DNA of 64,000 bases from an uncultured Spirochaetaceae bacterium (lineage in GTDB: Bacteria > Spirochaetota > Spirochaetia > Sphaerochaetales > Sphaerochaetaceae): assembly GCA_944389505.1 (NCBI GenBank), contig CALXMP010000004.1, forward strand, positions 62,001 through 126,000, read 5' to 3'. The translations under genes and the position numbers were made by a program. The notes below the pieces were generated by a model. The model was not told the DNA's origin. It saw only the letters and a list, made by a program, of their open reading frames with translations, and searched no databases. Numbering within the stretch: the first letter of the stretch is position 1; every line of letters begins with the position of its first letter. Positions 7,260 to 16,039 of this stretch are shown in pieces.

Positions 7260-8623
7260 CGCTTCACCTTCAGATAGCGTCCATCGCCGGAGAGCCCAAG
7301 GTAGATGCCATCGCCCATCACAAGCCTTCCGCGGAGGTAGGTCATCACAACCTTACCCGTAACATTCATGCCTTCATACGCTGTGTATCCTGAAGCGCTG
7401 TGGATCGTATCCCTTGAGAGCGTCCAGGAGAAGTCAGGATCGAACAGCACGATATCAGCATCGGTGCCTTCCTCAAGGGAGCCCTTCTCAGGATAGAGCC
7501 CGAAGATCTTTGCAGGGCTTGTCGAGAGAAGATTAACGACCTGGGAGAGCGACAGGCTGCCAGAAGAAAGAGCGAATGTGTTCACAAGAGGCAGAAGCTC
7601 CTCCGTTCCGGGGATTCCAGGATAGATCGTCCTGCAGTCATTGCTCTCCAGCTTCTGCTCATAGGTGAATGCGCAGTGATCTGTAGCGATCACCTGTATC
7701 TCACCATTGAGGACAGCCTCCTGCAGAGCTTCATTGTCCTCCTTTGTCCTCAGCGGCGGAGTCATGACATACAGTGGACCTTTATCGCCCTCAAGCTTCG
7801 ATTTATCAAGGAAGAGATAATGCGGTGTTGTCTCGCAGATGAGCTTAACACCCCGGCTTCTCAGCTCGCGGACAGCCTCAAGACCAGCCTTCGATGAAAG
7901 GTGGACAATATAAACAGGCATGTCGAGCTCCTCTGCAATCCCTCCGACATACTTTATCGCCTCTGCCTCTGCCTCGGCAGGACGGAGCGATGCATGATCT
8001 ATCGGTCTGTATCCGCCCTTCCAGTTCCTGCCAATCTCCGTAATAATGTGGTCATCCTCGGAGTGGACTGTAACGAGAAGCCCCAGGTCCTTTGCAGCGC
8101 TGAATATCGCCTTGAGCTCCTCACGTTTCTCCACCAGGTATCCTACATCGCGGTAGGTAGTGAAGATCTTGAGTGTACCGACACCCGCCTCTGCGATGCT
8201 TCTGAGTTCTGCCGCTATATCATCACGGTATGCATATACGCCCTGATGCAGGGTGTAATCGATTGCCATCGAGGCCATCTCCCTGCGCCTTGCATTGAAG
8301 GAACCAAGAAGAGAATGCTTATCGTCGTCGGCAAAGTCGACAACTGTGGTCACGCCTCCGAATGCGGCAAGCCTTGAGCCCTCTTCAAAGGAATCAGCGG
8401 TGACGGTGCCGCGTGAGACGAGATGGTAATGTGTATGCGCATCGATGATGCCGGGGAGGACGCACAGCCCTGATGCATCAATGACAGCTGTATCAGAGGG
8501 AAGCTGCGCCTGATCGATGACAGGAGCGACCCTCTTTATCTTCGAACCTTCGATGAGGATATCCTGATGCCTCATCCACTCTGTATCAACGAGAAGACCA
8601 CCTTTGATCAATGTGTATGCCAT
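7256..8623 (-). CDS. Dihydropyrimidinase / hydantoinase
   Basis: 455 residues of the cyclic amidohydrolase family, which opens dihydrouracil, hydantoins or allantoin. The binuclear zinc site is complete: AHTHYH (His63, His65), the Lys that is carboxylated in TLKIF (Lys152), TVHSE (His187), VHLSS (His241) and ATDHC (Asp315). Placed next to a cytidine deaminase it fits pyrimidine catabolism, though no dihydropyrimidine dehydrogenase or beta-ureidopropionase is in the window. The ATG at 8623 (MAYTLIKGG) is chosen because family members begin here. A TTG at 8647 is also in frame. Neither start has a ribosome site, and a -10 box lies six bases before the ATG, so the mRNA may be leaderless. Confidence 0.9.
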   Translation of the reverse strand: MAYTLIKGGLLVDTEWMRHQDILIEGSKIKRVAPVIDQAQLPSDTAVIDASGLCVLPGIIDAHTHYHLVSRGTVTADSFEEGSRLAAFGGVTTVVDFADDDKHSLLGSFNARRREMASMAIDYTLHQGVYAYRDDIAAELRSIAEAGVGTLKIFTTYRDVGYLVEKREELKAIFSAAKDLGLLVTVHSEDDHIITEIGRNWKGGYRPIDHASLRPAEAEAEAIKYVGGIAEELDMPVYIVHLSSKAGLEAVRELRSRGVKLICETTPHYLFLDKSKLEGDKGPLYVMTPPLRTKEDNEALQEAVLNGEIQVIATDHCAFTYEQKLESNDCRTIYPGIPGTEELLPLVNTFALSSGSLSLSQVVNLLSTSPAKIFGLYPEKGSLEEGTDADIVLFDPDFSWTLSRDTIHSASGYTAYEGMNVTGKVVMTYLRGRLVMGDGIYLGLSGDGRYLKVKR

Positions 8624-8629
8624 ACATAT

Positions 8630-8658
8630 ATGATACAACGTCAGCAAGAGGAATGGAA
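8630..8658 (-). promoter_or_regulatory. Promoter placing transcription start at the dihydropyrimidinase ATG
   Basis: Minus strand: TTCCAT (8658-8653), 17-bp spacer, TATCAT (8635-8630), then six bases and the ATG. The same two hexamers at the same spacing precede the 6S RNA at 38742. With the usual 6-7 nt from the -10 to +1 the transcript starts at or next to the ATG. Confidence 0.45.
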
Positions 8659-8659
8659 A

Positions 8660-10015
8660 TCAGAAATCACGATGTCTTTCCGCTGCATGGAGCCAGTCGG
8701 TCTTCATCAGATACAGTATGAAAAGCGATGATGAGATCAGCCATGTGATGGGATATGCTGCATACAAAAGCTCTACCGTATGGGATATAGACAAAGCAAC
8801 CGTAATGTATATTACCCGGAATATGCACCACGACCCGAGCATTATCATCATGGGAACCGTTGCCTTCCCCGCTCCGCGGAGCACTCCGGCTATGCAGTGC
8901 GAAAGCGCAAGAAAGCAGTAGAAAAGGCTTTCAATCCTTGCCTGCCTGACTCCGAATGAGACGACATAAGGATCGGTGTTGAACAGTGAGATCAATAAAG
9001 GAGCAAAGAGGAAGAAGCAGAGGCCGATGATCTCTGCAAGCGTGATTGAGCAGAGGATCCCGAATCTCATACCCTTCAGCACTCTGTCGCGTTTTCCAGC
9101 ACCTATGTTCTGCCCGACGAATGTCGTGAGCGAGAGTGAGAAGCTTGTGATGGGAAGGAATGCGAATCCCTCGATCTTCGAATATGCACCGCTTCCAGCA
9201 ACGGCTGCAGATGCGAATGTATTGATATTCGTCTGGACTATGATGTTGGCGAAGTTAATGACCGAGTTCTGGATTCCGGAAGGAAGGCCATAGGAGATGA
9301 TTCTCCTGAGCATTCCCATATCTATGCGTATATCCCTCAACCTCACTCTGTAGGGAGTATCATCATGCATAAGTTTTCTCAGGCAGAGTATTGAGCTTAC
9401 TGCCTGGGACATGATTGTCGCGAATGCCGCCCCGCCTACTCCTGTATGGACAACTCCGACCAGAAAGAGGTCAAGGAAGATGTTGATTATCGAGGAGAGG
9501 ATAAGATAGTACAGCGGATGGCGGCTGTCCCCGATGGCATTCATTATGCCCATCATGATGTTGTAGAGAACGGAGAAGATCACACCAAGCGAGTAGATAC
9601 GGAAGTAGCGTATGCTCTCCGGGAGCACATCCTCAGGAGTCTGCATCCACCTAAGTATAAGAGGGGTGAATACGGTACCGAGAATGACAAGGACAGCACC
9701 AGCGATTATGCCGAATGCAATATCGGTATGGATTGCCCTCCTCAGCTTCTCCATATCCCTGGCACCGAAATATCCTGCGATGACAACGCCTGCTCCGATG
9801 GCCATTCCATTGAAGAAACCGACCATCATGTTTATCAGGGGCGTCGAGGATGACACAGCGGCAAGAGCTTCCGCTCCGACGAAATTGCCGACGATTACTG
9901 AATCTGCGGCATTATAGAGCTGCTGGAAGAGATTGGACAGAAGAAGGGGAACAGCAAAGAGAAGCATGTTCTTCCTTATAGGTCCTGCCGTGAAATCTAT
10001 ACCCTGCCCTGCCAT
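8660..10015 (-). CDS. MATE-family multidrug efflux transporter
   Basis: 451 residues with about twelve hydrophobic segments arranged as two halves, as in MATE exporters of the NorM/DinF type. The N-terminus contains PLLLSNLFQQLYNAADSVIVG, the typical first-helix signature, and an internal repeat appears around VGQNIGAGKRDRVLKG. These pumps exchange sodium or protons for cationic drugs or metabolites across the inner membrane. The gene begins nine bases after the C-GCAxxG-C-C gene stops and likely shares its promoter. A weak ribosome site precedes the ATG. Confidence 0.93.
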   Translation of the reverse strand: MAGQGIDFTAGPIRKNMLLFAVPLLLSNLFQQLYNAADSVIVGNFVGAEALAAVSSSTPLINMMVGFFNGMAIGAGVVIAGYFGARDMEKLRRAIHTDIAFGIIAGAVLVILGTVFTPLILRWMQTPEDVLPESIRYFRIYSLGVIFSVLYNIMMGIMNAIGDSRHPLYYLILSSIINIFLDLFLVGVVHTGVGGAAFATIMSQAVSSILCLRKLMHDDTPYRVRLRDIRIDMGMLRRIISYGLPSGIQNSVINFANIIVQTNINTFASAAVAGSGAYSKIEGFAFLPITSFSLSLTTFVGQNIGAGKRDRVLKGMRFGILCSITLAEIIGLCFFLFAPLLISLFNTDPYVVSFGVRQARIESLFYCFLALSHCIAGVLRGAGKATVPMMIMLGSWCIFRVIYITVALSISHTVELLYAAYPITWLISSSLFILYLMKTDWLHAAERHRDF

Positions 10016-10024
10016 AGCTCTGTT

Positions 10025-10477
10025 CTACATCCAGTGCCTGCATTCTGCAACACTCTTTGGGGGAAATGCCTCTTTCAGAAAGCGATACGCATAGAGTATT
10101 GAGCGGCATGTAAGCTCCTCGCAGCGATGGGGAGGATCGGATGGGGAAAACCCGCCGGGCCTCAGCTCTGAGCATCTAAGAGAGCCGAATGATGATTCGA
10201 AGAGAGATGCGAACTTCCTGCACAGTCCTGGGATATCCTCATACCCTTCCAAGCTGGCCACGATGCCAAGGAACATAAGGGCACCTTCCACAAGTCCGCA
10301 CTGTGCGCCATAGCCACCTGCTCCATGAAGCCCGGAAGCCGCCGCCAATGTCTGATTCCCGATAGCGATGCCTGTAAGACCGGAAAGGATGCGCAGGGTT
10401 GTCCTTGCGCAGTTCTCATCATGCTCCCAGTACAGCCTATGGACTTCCCTTCTGATATACTCCTCTGCCTTTTCCAT
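10025..10477 (-). CDS. C-GCAxxG-C-C family putative redox protein
   Basis: 150 residues from the ATG at 10477. The family's spaced cysteines are present: NCARTTLR, GAQCGLVEGALM, GSLRCSEL and HRCEELTCRSI. In the usual GCAxxG motif the first Cys is changed here to the sequence AQCGLVEG. Family members are small helical proteins thought to bind a metal or redox centre; their biochemical role is not established. The start at 10477 fits the family better than an upstream in-frame codon, which would lie inside the promoter. A perfect TATAAT ends six bases before this ATG, so the transcript is likely leaderless. Confidence 0.8.
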   Translation of the reverse strand: MEKAEEYIRREVHRLYWEHDENCARTTLRILSGLTGIAIGNQTLAAASGLHGAGGYGAQCGLVEGALMFLGIVASLEGYEDIPGLCRKFASLFESSFGSLRCSELRPGGFSPSDPPHRCEELTCRSILYAYRFLKEAFPPKSVAECRHWM

Positions 10478-10483
10478 AGTGCG

Positions 10484-10522
10484 ATTATAGCACTTGACTG
10501 ACTGCGTGTATTGGCGGAGCAT
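10484..10522. promoter_or_regulatory. Overlapping divergent promoters in a 51-bp gap
   Basis: Leftward: AATACA (10512-10507), 17 bp, TATAAT (10489-10484), six bases, ATG at 10477. Rightward: TTGACT (10494-10499), 17 bp, GAGCAT (10517-10522), six bases, ATG at 10529. The two promoters interlock in the 51 bp between the genes and both give start points at the start codons. Confidence 0.5.
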
Positions 10523-10528
10523 TCAGTT

Positions 10529-11191
10529 ATGATCAATGTAGGCAATGACTGGCAGCCGCTATTCGATATAGAGCAGAACAAGCCGTACTATCTGGAACTC
10601 AGGCAGTTCCTGAAATCAGAGTATTCATCAAAGACCATCTATCCCCCGATGAATGAGATATTCAATGCTTTCAGGCTTACCCCGTTCAATGGCACGAAGG
10701 TTATAATCGTCGGACAGGATCCATACCATGAGCCTGGGCAGGCGATGGGATTGTCATTCTCCGTAAGGGAAGGAACACCTGAGCCTCCATCGCTGCAGAA
10801 CATCAGGACAGAGCTTGAGAATGAGGGGTTCAGAGAAGACGGGAGATGGTCATCCGATCTCTCGAGATGGGCAAGACAGGGAGTGCTGCTCTTGAACAGC
10901 ACGCTTACTGTCCAGGCTCACAGGGCCGCATCCCATGCTGGAAAGGGCTGGGAGCGCTTCACTGATAATGCGATAAAAGCGCTGGGCGATGATCCACGTC
11001 CGAAGGTATTCATGCTCTGGGGAAGCTATGCGCGCAGCAAGAAGGCACTTATATCCTCCCCATCCCACCTTATACTTGAATCGGCACATCCAAGCCCACT
11101 CAGTGCCTACCGTGGATTTTTCGGGAACGGCCATTTCAGGAAGTGCAATGACTTCCTGATCAGAACAGGCCAGTCCCCTATTGAATGGTAA
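10529..11191 (+). CDS. ung: Uracil-DNA glycosylase
   Basis: 220 residues, the usual length. Family-1 UDG motifs are complete: VGQDPYHEPGQA with the catalytic Asp and Tyr, the LLLNSTLTV strand, and AHPSPLSAYRGFFGNGHF with the catalytic His and the minor-groove loop. The enzyme removes uracil from DNA at the start of base-excision repair. The ATG at 10529 (MINVGNDWQP) is preferred over the upstream TTG at 10511 because it matches the start of other family members. GGCGGAG lies upstream but at a long distance. The adjacent nth at 16014 serves the same repair route. Confidence 0.95.
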   Translation: MINVGNDWQPLFDIEQNKPYYLELRQFLKSEYSSKTIYPPMNEIFNAFRLTPFNGTKVIIVGQDPYHEPGQAMGLSFSVREGTPEPPSLQNIRTELENEGFREDGRWSSDLSRWARQGVLLLNSTLTVQAHRAASHAGKGWERFTDNAIKALGDDPRPKVFMLWGSYARSKKALISSPSHLILESAHPSPLSAYRGFFGNGHFRKCNDFLIRTGQSPIEW

Positions 11192-12445
11192 TCAGAAGAG
11201 AGCGTGGTAATCCGTTCCGATGCTCTTCGCAGCTGATGGCTTCTGGAGGATGTCAAAAAGCTGCTTCGGAATGGCTACAGGTCCTCCGATGATGGGCTCT
11301 ACGATCCTTTCAAACTTGGCAGGATGCGCTGTAGCGACGACTACTGTATCCTCATCTGCGTAATGATCGCGCCTTACGCGCTCGCCGCAGGCTGTATGCG
11401 GGCATATGATATGTCCGCTTTCCCTGTACTCCTCCCCGATTGTCCTTCTTATCTCATCATCCGATACGGAGTATGAAGCGACATTTGCCCTGAACTCTTC
11501 CACAGATGGGAACATCGCAAAAAGCCTCTCCATATTCGAAGGCGCACCAACATCCATGGCATTGGCGAGCGTCTCAACCGAAGGGCGCGGCCTGTACTCA
11601 CCGGATTCAAGATAATCAGGGATCGTCCTGTTGGCATTCACTGCAAGCTCGATGCTCTTTATAGGAGCACCCATCGCCTTTGCCCAGAATGCGCCTGTAG
11701 AGTTTCCTACATTGCCGGAAGGGATGATGAAGACAGCTTCCCTGCCGTATATCTCCTTATAGAGCGATGAGGCATATACATAGTATGCCATCTGAGGAAG
11801 AAGGCGCCCAAGGTTGATTGAATTAGCGCTTGAAAGCCCTGAGAGCGATGAATCCATGAATGCATCCTTCACCATCTTCTGGCAGTCATCGAATGTCCCA
11901 TCTACCTCATAGCTCTCGACATTGCCATCCCAGCATGTCAGCTGCTTCTGCTGCCTTTCCGCGACACGTCCCTTCGGGAACAGGACCTTGACTGAAAGAT
12001 GCTTCCTGTTATGGAAGGCAGAGGCAACGGCACCGCCTGTATCACCGGATGTGGCGACAAGGATGCAGAGATCCCTGTTCCTCTTCTCCAGAAGCTTCTC
12101 CATGGAGAATGCGAGGAACCTTGCTCCGAAATCCTTGAATGCGGCTGTAGGACCATAGAAGAGCTCGAGCGTATCCTTTCCCTCGTTGTGATGGAATGGA
12201 ACGGGGAATGAGAAGGCATTCTTTGCTATCTCCTCAAGATCCCCTTCCAGCTCATCGCCCTCGAAGTATGGCTTCATCGCCTGGTACATCGCATACCATG
12301 CACCCTTTGAGAGCGTGAAATCCTCGGGAATACGGGGAATGCTCTCAGGAATGAAGAGACCTCCATCCGGGGCAAGGCCTTTAAGGATTGCCTCGGATGC
12401 TGTGGATTTATCGCCAGTGACTGATCTTGTCGAAACGTACATCAT
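11192..12445 (-). CDS. thrC: Threonine synthase
   Basis: 417 residues, a PLP enzyme making threonine from O-phosphohomoserine. The PLP lysine lies in YGPTAAFKDFGARF, the phosphate loop in PSGNVGNSTGAF, and the N-terminal stretch LKGLAPDGGLFIPE is typical. It starts ten bases after thrA stops, with AGGAGG before the tandem ATGATG; the second ATG could also be used. With thrA it forms a two-gene threonine operon. The homoserine kinase step is not in this window. Confidence 0.95.
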   Translation of the reverse strand: MMYVSTRSVTGDKSTASEAILKGLAPDGGLFIPESIPRIPEDFTLSKGAWYAMYQAMKPYFEGDELEGDLEEIAKNAFSFPVPFHHNEGKDTLELFYGPTAAFKDFGARFLAFSMEKLLEKRNRDLCILVATSGDTGGAVASAFHNRKHLSVKVLFPKGRVAERQQKQLTCWDGNVESYEVDGTFDDCQKMVKDAFMDSSLSGLSSANSINLGRLLPQMAYYVYASSLYKEIYGREAVFIIPSGNVGNSTGAFWAKAMGAPIKSIELAVNANRTIPDYLESGEYRPRPSVETLANAMDVGAPSNMERLFAMFPSVEEFRANVASYSVSDDEIRRTIGEEYRESGHIICPHTACGERVRRDHYADEDTVVVATAHPAKFERIVEPIIGGPVAIPKQLFDILQKPSAAKSIGTDYHALF

Positions 12446-12455
12446 TGTCTACCTC

Positions 12456-14864
12456 CTAGATTCTCGAACCGAGATATGCGCTTAAGCGGAGTATATCGGC
12501 AAAGACACCGCCTGCAGTGACCTCGGGGCCTGCCCCCGGTCCTTTTATCACAAGCGGCTCCTTGTTATAGCGTGCTGTGGTGAATGCGATGACATTGTCC
12601 GTACCGCTTGCCGTGGAGAACGGATGATCAGCAGGATACTCTGCCAGGGAAACGGAGCATACTCCATCCTCGACCTTGCCGACATACCTCAGCTTCATTC
12701 CCTTAGCTGCGGCTCTGTCATACAGCTCCTTGATACGCCCATCCAGCTCCGGAAGACGCTTCATGAACTCATCCTTCGGAACATTCCTCAGTACCTCGGG
12801 AACAAGGGACTCCACATCGATATCCGAAACCTCCGTCCTGTATCCGAGCTCTCTGGCAAGGATAACTGTCTTTCTTGCTACATCCATGCCCGAAAGGTCA
12901 TCTCTAGGATCAGGCTCCGTGAAGCCCTGCTCCTTGGCCTTGAGCACAAGCGATGAGAACGGCATAGTGCCATCATACATAGAGAAGAGCCAGGCAAGCG
13001 TGCCTGAGACCATTCCCTCGATCTTATAGACCGTATCTCCTGTCTCACGGAGATCCTTGAGCGTGCATATGACAGGAAGGCCCGCACCTACGGTCGTCTC
13101 ATAGAGGAACTTACGTCCCGTGCGCTGAGACAGGGCCATCAGCTTCTCGTAGTAGTCATATGGACCTGAACCAGCCTTCTTGTTCGGTGTTATGACATGG
13201 AAGCCCATCTCGATGTACTTCCTGTACTGTCTGGAACGCTCCTCGGAGGATGTGCAGTCGACAAGAACTGCATGGGGATAGTATGCCGCATTGATATGCG
13301 AGAGGAACACATCCTCATTGTATGCAACGCTCTTTGCAGAGAACTCATTCCTCCAGTTGGAAAGGTCTATGCCTGACTCCGAAAGGAGCATCTTCTTCGA
13401 TGTCGCGATTCCCCTTATGCGGATATCGAGATCGAACTCACGGCGGAGCCTCTCGCTCTCAGCTGCAAGCTGATCAAGAAGCGTTCCCCCGATATTCCCC
13501 GGCCCGAAGAGGCCGATAGAGAGTGTCTGGGCAGAGAGGAAGAATGAGGAATGGAGCGATCTCAGGGCCTTGCCGCTCTCACTGCTCTTTATTACAGCGC
13601 TTATGTTCCTCTCGCTTGAGCCCTGCGCAATTGCCCTTATATTCACACCAGCCCGTGCAAGCGAGGAGAAGAACTTCCCTGCGACACCGACATGGCCAGG
13701 CATTCCCTCGCCTACAGCCGCCAAGATCGCAAGATCGCCCTCCATAGCGACAGAGGCGATGCTTCCGTTCCCGATCTCCTCGGCAAATTCCCTGCGTATT
13801 GTCTTCTCCGCACTCTGCGCCTCCTTCTGTGGGACAGCAAAGCAGATTGAGTACTCCGATGAGGCCTGCGAGATGAGAATCACTGAGATTCCCTCACGAC
13901 GCAATGCGGTGAAGAGCCTGGAGGAGAATCCGGGCACTCCTGACATACCTGATCCCTCTACATTGAGCAGGGCAACACGGCGTACGACAGAGAAGGCCTT
14001 GACCGCTGTCTTCTCATCTGGATAGGCCTCCTTCGAAATGAGCGTTCCCTTATTCTCTATATCTCCCCAGTATCTGAGGTTGATCGGAAGTGAGCGCTGC
14101 ACGGCAGGAAGGAATGACTGCGGATGGATTATCGGGGCACCGAAGAATGAGAGCTCCGTAGCCTCATCATAGGTCAAATGCTCTATTACGCTGCTTGCTG
14201 GAACATCGCTTCTCGAGGCTGAGCAGAGGAGAGATCTGGAATTCCAGAATGTGAGGGTGCCGCTATGCATCGCAGCAATCAATGAAGCCGTATACTCGCT
14301 TGCGCCATCACCATGCACCTTACCCGATGCATCGGCAGACCCCGGAGCTGAATAAAGATTCCCTGATACAAGGACTATGCCAGAAGGAAGCGCACTGCTC
14401 TTCACTGCCTCCGATGCAGCCATGACAACTGAGGCTGCGCCCTTTGATAGGAAGAACTCATTTATGATAAGCGAGAGAAATGATCCTGTAAGCTCAGAAA
14501 GGTGCTTCCTGGCAGCCTCTGGAGCATCCTCGAGGATCCAGAGAGCGCGGAGGATATCCTCGATCTCCGAAAAGGACTTGTCCATGCTATCAGTAACAGA
14601 GGACTCATTGCCATCGCCGAGGATTGCGGAGGCTGTCTCCTCCCATGCATTCTGGCTCTTCTCAAGCCTGGACCAGAGCCTCTCATCGCGGGATGCGGCC
14701 GAGGCAATGAGGCTATCCATCGAAAGATCCGATGATGCTACCGGGGAAATGACGAATACCTGGGTATCAGCCTTCTCGCTGCTGTATATGCTGAAGAGCT
14801 TCGAAGCTCCCTGACTGGATGTGAGCATTGCGCCTTCAAGCGCATGGACATGAACCGATGCCAT
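12456..14864 (-). CDS. thrA: ThrA-type homoserine dehydrogenase with degenerate aspartokinase half
   Basis: 802 residues with the architecture of E. coli ThrA: kinase region (1-300), two ACT domains (about 300-440) and homoserine dehydrogenase (450-802). The ACT part (GISVILISQASSEYSI, GVNIRAIAQGSSERNIS) and the dehydrogenase (GLFGPGNIGGTLL at 451-463, TPNKKA, GFTEPDPRDDLSGMDVARK) are well preserved. The kinase half is not: the N-terminal KFGGTSV nucleotide motif is replaced by VHALEGAML, GRNGSDYSA has become GDGASEYTA, and TDVDGVYTCDP is absent. The half is therefore probably catalytically dead, kept perhaps for allosteric control or assembly. The ATG follows GGAGG. It is the first gene of the thrA-thrC unit. 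Confidence 0.92.
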   Translation of the reverse strand: MASVHVHALEGAMLTSSQGASKLFSIYSSEKADTQVFVISPVASSDLSMDSLIASAASRDERLWSRLEKSQNAWEETASAILGDGNESSVTDSMDKSFSEIEDILRALWILEDAPEAARKHLSELTGSFLSLIINEFFLSKGAASVVMAASEAVKSSALPSGIVLVSGNLYSAPGSADASGKVHGDGASEYTASLIAAMHSGTLTFWNSRSLLCSASRSDVPASSVIEHLTYDEATELSFFGAPIIHPQSFLPAVQRSLPINLRYWGDIENKGTLISKEAYPDEKTAVKAFSVVRRVALLNVEGSGMSGVPGFSSRLFTALRREGISVILISQASSEYSICFAVPQKEAQSAEKTIRREFAEEIGNGSIASVAMEGDLAILAAVGEGMPGHVGVAGKFFSSLARAGVNIRAIAQGSSERNISAVIKSSESGKALRSLHSSFFLSAQTLSIGLFGPGNIGGTLLDQLAAESERLRREFDLDIRIRGIATSKKMLLSESGIDLSNWRNEFSAKSVAYNEDVFLSHINAAYYPHAVLVDCTSSEERSRQYRKYIEMGFHVITPNKKAGSGPYDYYEKLMALSQRTGRKFLYETTVGAGLPVICTLKDLRETGDTVYKIEGMVSGTLAWLFSMYDGTMPFSSLVLKAKEQGFTEPDPRDDLSGMDVARKTVILARELGYRTEVSDIDVESLVPEVLRNVPKDEFMKRLPELDGRIKELYDRAAAKGMKLRYVGKVEDGVCSVSLAEYPADHPFSTASGTDNVIAFTTARYNKEPLVIKGPGAGPEVTAGGVFADILRLSAYLGSRI

Positions 14865-14890
14865 TGTTCCTCCTGAAAAATCTGTCTAAT

Positions 14891-14918
14891 CGTATACTTT
14901 ACGGGCTAGGATGAACAA
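14891..14918 (-). promoter_or_regulatory. thrA-thrC promoter
   Basis: Minus strand: TTGTTC (14918-14913), 16-bp spacer, TATACG (14896-14891). The expected start lies about 20 bases before the thrA ATG, leaving a short leader with GGAGG. No leader peptide rich in Thr or Ile codons was seen. Confidence 0.45.
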
Positions 14919-14932
14919 GTGCCTGATAATGC

Positions 14933-14959
14933 AGAAAGCCCCCTTGACGGGAGCTTTCT
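14933..14959 (-). terminator. rpmB terminator-like hairpin
   Basis: An 11-bp stem, AGAAAGCTCCC with GGGGGCTTTCT (one G-U pair), five-base loop, lies 20 bases past the rpmB stop. The T run after it is short. Confidence 0.6.
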
Positions 14960-14979
14960 CAACCAGCGGAGAGCAGGTC

Positions 14980-15210
14980 TTATACAACCTTCTCTACAAG
15001 TCCGCTTCTCAGGCAGCGTGTGCAGACCTTGATAGTCCTCGGAGTGCCATTGATGAGAGCCTTCACCGAAACAAGATTCGGCTTGAATGTGCGCTTCTTG
15101 GTTACACCGATATGCTGACCGACACCACCCTTCTTCTTAGCCTGTCCCTTGCGGGGTACGACGGATCCGGAAATAGTTCCCTTGCCGCAGATTTCGCATC
15201 TTCTAGCCAT
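14980..15210 (-). CDS. rpmB: Ribosomal protein bL28
   Basis: 76 residues, starting MARRCEICGKGT, the standard bL28 N-terminus, and ending CTRCLRSGLVEKVV. Two CxxC pairs (CEIC and CTRC) mark the zinc-binding form of the protein. It is part of the large ribosomal subunit. The start at 15210 is preferred over an in-frame ATG at 15222 because the latter directly abuts the purine-rich AAGGTGG, whereas 15210 sits at a proper distance from it. A leader of about 75 nt precedes the gene. Confidence 0.95.
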   Translation of the reverse strand: MARRCEICGKGTISGSVVPRKGQAKKKGGVGQHIGVTKKRTFKPNLVSVKALINGTPRTIKVCTRCLRSGLVEKVV

Positions 15211-15252
15211 GTTATCATCCACCTTGAATTGAGTTCTATTAAGAGAGGCACA

Positions 15253-15319
15253 CTGCCAGGAGCATGGCAGATACCAGTCACAACTCTGAGACTATACCGC
15301 AACGGCGTTCTTTTGTAAA
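15253..15319 (-). promoter_or_regulatory. rpmB promoter and leader hairpin
   Basis: Minus strand: TTTACA (15319-15314), 17-bp spacer, TATAGT (15296-15291). The leader contains a perfect 6-bp stem, CTGCCA with TGGCAG (15270-15253). Ribosomal protein leaders often bind the product as feedback; nothing here proves it. Confidence 0.6.
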
Positions 15320-15374
15320 CACCATCTTGACCAACCAGTAGAATCTTCTGAAGATAGCCTTGGAGGCATATATT

Positions 15375-15632
15375 ATGGATAGCAATACAGATAACAGAAT
15401 TGCTGTAATAGGTATCATCATCGAGGATAAGAGCCAGGCTGAGAATGTGAACAGCCTTCTTCATCAATACGCAGAATACATCATCGGAAGAATGGGTCTG
15501 CCCTACCCTCAGAGAGGACTGAGCATCATAAGCGTCATCGTCGATGCCCCGAGCGATACGATAAGCGCGCTGTCTGGAAAGCTTGGAAGGCTTCAGGGCG
15601 TAAGCTCCCAGGCACTCTATACAAAGGCCTGA
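15375..15632 (+). CDS. TM1266-family iron-only hydrogenase system regulator
   Basis: 85 residues of the small ACT-like family typified by TM1266, found with [FeFe] hydrogenase genes. The whole family pattern is readable: RIAVIGIIIEDK, a helix ending HQYAEYIIGRMGLPYP, then LSIISVIVDAPSDTISALSG. It is predicted to regulate hydrogenase maturation or expression, though evidence is indirect. The ATG at 15375 lies eight bases after GGAGG and is preferred over the TTG at 15360. Hydrogenase genes are not in the window. The next gene starts inside its stop codon. Confidence 0.88.
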   Translation: MDSNTDNRIAVIGIIIEDKSQAENVNSLLHQYAEYIIGRMGLPYPQRGLSIISVIVDAPSDTISALSGKLGRLQGVSSQALYTKA

Positions 15633-16039
15633 TGCGCCGCATAGCGATCCTTACGCTCGAGGAAGGCTCCCGGCTTCAATGGCGCAGGCTCGAGAGAGAA
15701 TACTATAATGCCACAGGCGACTGGGGTTTCTATCTTCTGCCGCCATGCATTATCCTCCCCGGTCTTAAGTCAATCGATGGGGATATAGATATTGGCAATG
15801 GGATCTTTATCCCTGAAAGAAAGGCAGCAATGCATGATGGCTGGTCCATGCTGCCGATAAACGATGAGAGACTTCATAAGCTCTCTGGCAACCCAGGGCT
15901 GTTCCTGTCATGCAGTCAGCAGCCAGCTGATTACATATATCCTGAGGAGACAATAAAGATAAAAGGCATCGCACTTGCAGAGACCGACGGAACATCCTCA
16001 AGGATAATCAGGTTCAGACCTCTGAAGAGGGACAGATAG
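15632..16039 (+). CDS. Unknown protein coupled to the TM1266 regulator
   Basis: 135 residues beginning MRRIAILTLEEGSRLQWRRL. No signal peptide, membrane span or known motif was recognised; the middle is rich in Gly and Ile in a pattern of short strands (IDGDIDIGNGIFIPE). The start codon overlaps the previous stop in TGATG, so it is translated together with the TM1266-like protein and may share its role. Its 3' end overlaps nth by 26 bp in the convergent direction. Confidence 0.65.
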   Translation: MRRIAILTLEEGSRLQWRRLEREYYNATGDWGFYLLPPCIILPGLKSIDGDIDIGNGIFIPERKAAMHDGWSMLPINDERLHKLSGNPGLFLSCSQQPADYIYPEETIKIKGIALAETDGTSSRIIRFRPLKRDR

